This document shows, in pieces, positions 61,101 through 64,000 of a stretch of 64,000 bases of DNA. The stretch spans positions 743,493 through 807,492 of the forward strand of contig NW_003101678.1 of NCBI RefSeq assembly GCF_000003855.2, written 5' to 3'. Position numbers and translations under genes: made by a program. The notes under the pieces are model-generated. The model saw only the letters and a program-made list of their open reading frames with translations. It was not told the DNA's origin and searched no databases. This stretch comes from Blastomyces gilchristii SLH14081 (taxonomy: Eukaryota; Ascomycota; Eurotiomycetes; Onygenales; Ajellomycetaceae). How positions within the stretch are numbered: the stretch's first letter is position 1; every line of letters begins with the position of its first letter.

Positions 61101-63076
61101 TAAAGAGTTTTAAGAAAGATAATAAAGTCTGACTAAGTCTGAAAAATAGTATTATATGAAGATCTAGTAAGAAGCTGAATCTCTTACAGATAGAGTCTTA
61201 TAAGATTATAAAGAAAGTTAGTTTACAGTTCTATAGATTAAAACTATTATCTGAGTTATAAATATACAATATTTTTTATATCTCTTTACTCTATGAATAT
61301 AAGAAATTCTCAGAAGAGAATTCTGTAAGTTATTACTCTGTTTATAAAGTATTAAAGAGTGAAAGAGAATATTAGATTAAAGAAATTATTGACTTAGAGA
61401 AGTAAGATTATAAGCTCTGATTCAAGATTCAGTGATAAGAATATTCTGATAAGATGAATGAGTTCACTTAAGAATTATTCAGATAGATAAGATATCTGTA
61501 GAAGCTGAGATATAACTTTTATACTATAAATTCTGATAAGTTAGAATAATATAGTCTTCACTAAGAATCTGATTATAATAAAGATATTAACACTGTTATT
61601 TATAAACTCTAGTTTATAAAGATAATAAATTTCTACTGAGATGAATAGTTCACAGTATATATAAAGAGAAGAAGAAATCATATTATTATTAAAGTTAAAA
61701 ATAAAGAAAAATAAAAATAGAGCTATGAATATAATTTACAGACTAATAAAGAAAAAGTAAAGAAAACTTATACTTATATTTTCAATATCTGTGACACTTA
61801 ATTCTCTTATAACTATCAATTCTCTTTTTTAAAGAAGTAGAAAGTATTATATCTGTGATACAGATAATTATTATATTTGATATAAAGACTGTTAAAAATG
61901 CATAGACTTCAAGAGAGTTAAATATCAGAGTATATACAGTTATAATATAGTCTTGAGAGCTGATCATCTATATATATAATCAGATATTTCTTATAAAGCT
62001 GTATTCACTTTCTCAGTTATACTGAAGTATTCAGCTCAGAATCAATTAAGATATAAAGAGAGAGCTTATCTACTCAGATTAACTCTTATCACAAAATCAT
62101 AGTATTAACATTGTCTTAATTACTCAGATTTTATAGATACTTAAGAACTCATCTTCTATTAATATTAAGATTGCAGAAATGCATCACAGTGTGAGAACTG
62201 TTAATAGAGAATCTAGATATATTTACATATATTCAATCAAAGATTATATAAGTAGAGAGAGAGTGATTATAGATCTGCAGAGCTGCAGAGAGCACTGATA
62301 GCACTGAAAGCTTTGTAGAAACTATCAGCTAAAATCTGTAAGAAATTACTTACAGAGAGACTTACAGTAAAGAGTGAGACTGTACTACTAAGAGTCAGAA
62401 GCTGATCTGAGAAAGATACAGAGTTAACTGCTAATCTGAAGATTAGATACAGTGACAGATCTGAGAAGAGTAAAGATACTATTACAGATAATAATATCTC
62501 TACTTTATCAGTCAGTGAAAAGTAATTAGAGAAGTTACAGAGATACTTATAAGAAGTTCAGCAGTAGTCAGATATTATTTATAAAGATATTAAAATTAAA
62601 GAATTTTTTTATTCTTGAGAAGTTCTTGAATTAATATATAGATATTATTAGAAATATACTCTCTCTATTATCTGAGTGAAAATACTTCACAGATGAATGA
62701 GAATACTCACAGTTTATAAGAATGAGAGCTATTACAGAAAAAGAGAAAAGAAGATGAGATTTCATAGATAGATCTGAGATATTTATACTACTTTAAAGAG
62801 ATTTATTTATATTATAAGTAATTTCACAGAACAGTCAGATCACTCTAGTAAATAAAAAGTAATTATGAATTGCAGATCTGAATCTGTCTATATAACTACA
62901 AAGAGTGATTGTAGATTATAAACATCTTGATTCTACAATTCTATAGAGTTAATGAAAGAATGAAAAATTCCTTACAATTCTATAGTGTCAAAAAATGATG
63001 ATTTATAAGAATAAGTGAAAGATTAACTTATGAATACTTCTCTTTGATAGAGATAATCTCACAGAAAGTGATTCAT

Positions 63077-63265
63077 CTATAGAATGAATCTATGTGACAG
63101 TCATATAAAAATCTCATAGAAAAATGATTGAAGATTAACTAGAACTTTTCAAATTGAAAGATATGAGATGAATCTATGTAATAATTACATAAGAATCTTA
63201 CAGAAATAATTGAGAGTCAACTGAAACTCTTCTATATAAAAGATATAAGATGAATCTGTATAATA
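63077..63265 (+). repeat. tandem repeat of about 85 bp, just over two units
   Basis: Units start GATGAATCTATGT or similar and contain TCTTACAGAAA/CTCATAGAAA variants. They lie upstream of the polypurine tract. Confidence 0.7.
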
Positions 63266-63478
63266 GCTAGAGAAAGATCTGCAGATTATAAAGAATCTTA
63301 TAGAATAAGAAACTAAGTGACAGACTTTTTTCTCTTTATAATAACAAGAGATTTTTCCTCACTGAGATTTTTATAGATATGAAGAGTTTTTAGTAAGTAT
63401 TACTGCAGTGCTGAGCCTGATTCTATAAAATCACTCAGTGAAAGACTTCATGAATGAAGTCTTAGAGAGAAAGAAATA

Positions 63479-63691
63479 TGTAAGAAATCTCACTTCTTAT
63501 AAATTCTTTACTTCTATTTCTATCTCTTATATAATTAATAGAGTTAGCAGCTCTTAACTACATATAACTATATAGACTGAAGTTTATGAATACTATTCAT
63601 AACTCAGCTTTAATACTATTATACATTTAATCTCTATATTTTATCTTTCTACTGTGAATACTTCTAATAGTTAACAGTATATATCACGTCA
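63479..63691 (+). repeat. 3' long terminal repeat (213 bp)
   Basis: Begins TG and ends CA. Partner of 54,404-54,616. Confidence 0.88.
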
Positions 63692-64000
63692 ATTATTATT
63701 ATTATTATTATTATTATTCTTCAATTATAGATGTATGCAGTCAGAGACTATAACATCTATCTAAGAACTTTTAGTTCTCAGAGTTTTTTCTATATCTGTA
63801 AAGTTAACTATTATACATTCATCAATTTCAGATATGCAAAATCAGAAAATTCCAGCTCAGAATATAAAAACTGTTTATAAATTACAGTGTTTCAACATCT
63901 TCTAATACTTTGAAATTATTTAACAATATCATGACAAAGAAAAAGAGAAAAAGAACACAGTCTTAAAGATAGACACATTAAATAGATAGATAGAAAGAAA
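63692..64000. other. AT-rich repeat DNA right of the LTR element
   Basis: Begins with an ATT-triplet tract directly after the 3' LTR. A damaged frame from 63,834 (MQNQKIPAQNIKTVYKLQCF) looks like the start of another decayed mobile-element gene, but the window ends too soon to tell. Confidence 0.4.

Larger units (their letters stand above)
54404..63691 (+). mobile_element. Ty3/gypsy-like LTR retrotransposon, RIP-degraded, with nested insertions and a gap
   Basis: Two 213-bp direct repeats beginning TGTAAGAAAT bound 9,288 bp. A purine-rich tract (AGAGAGAAAGAAA) directly precedes the 3' LTR, as expected of a polypurine tract. Internal plus-strand frames, all broken by many stops, read as gag-like (about 55.0-55.9 kb), reverse transcriptase (about 57.9-58.75 kb), RNase H (about 58.9-59.25 kb) and integrase-like (about 60.2-61.1 kb) regions in Ty3/gypsy order. 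A 505-bp MITE-like element and a 370-bp SINE are inserted in it. No matching 5-bp target duplication is visible. It cannot be functional as it stands. Confidence 0.85.

Overview
The window looks like chromosomal DNA of a filamentous ascomycete, most likely an onygenalean dimorphic fungus of the Ajellomycetaceae (Blastomyces/Emmonsia/Histoplasma group). The evidence is short GT-AG introns with CTAAC-like branch sites, fused alpha-beta tryptophan synthase, Pezizomycotina-type genes, and alternation between GC-balanced gene-bearing DNA and very AT-rich, point-mutated (RIP-like) repeat DNA. The genus is inference.

Layout. 1-22.9 kb is gene-bearing: a RING-H2 E3 ligase cut by the window start (-), FIS1 (-), SPC24 (+), a seven-TM membrane protein (-), a DsbA/FrnE-type thiol oxidoreductase (+), a class V PLP aminotransferase (-), a long GYF-domain protein (-) and an unrecognised 268-aa protein (+). 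22,968-26,226 is an inserted Tc1/mariner-type DNA transposon with 182-bp terminal inverted repeats, a TA target duplication and two convergent, mutation-killed genes. 26.5-29.2 kb carries a MAPEG protein and an MDR-family oxidoreductase. 29.2-43.1 kb is a 14-kb stretch without a convincing gene. It lies upstream of a probable medA developmental regulator (+) and is rich in simple repeats and recurring short motifs. 48.9-53.5 kb holds bifunctional tryptophan synthase (+), with a Gcn4/CpcA-type TGAGTCA site upstream, and a Gfo/Idh/MocA oxidoreductase (-). At about 53.8 kb the composition changes abruptly. 53.87-64 kb is a decayed repeat block with one Ty3/gypsy-like LTR retrotransposon (54,404-63,691, two 213-bp LTRs), itself interrupted by a 505-bp MITE-like insert and a 370-bp tRNA-derived SINE, plus a 100-N assembly gap.

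The cellular genes are mostly housekeeping (mitochondrial fission, kinetochore, tryptophan synthesis, redox, detoxification) and do not form an obvious cluster or pathway. The most unusual content is in the mobile elements: a two-gene TIR transposon whose first gene I cannot assign, a nested SINE/MITE/LTR structure, and a mutation signature in which GG, CC and CG are nearly missing while CA and TG persist.
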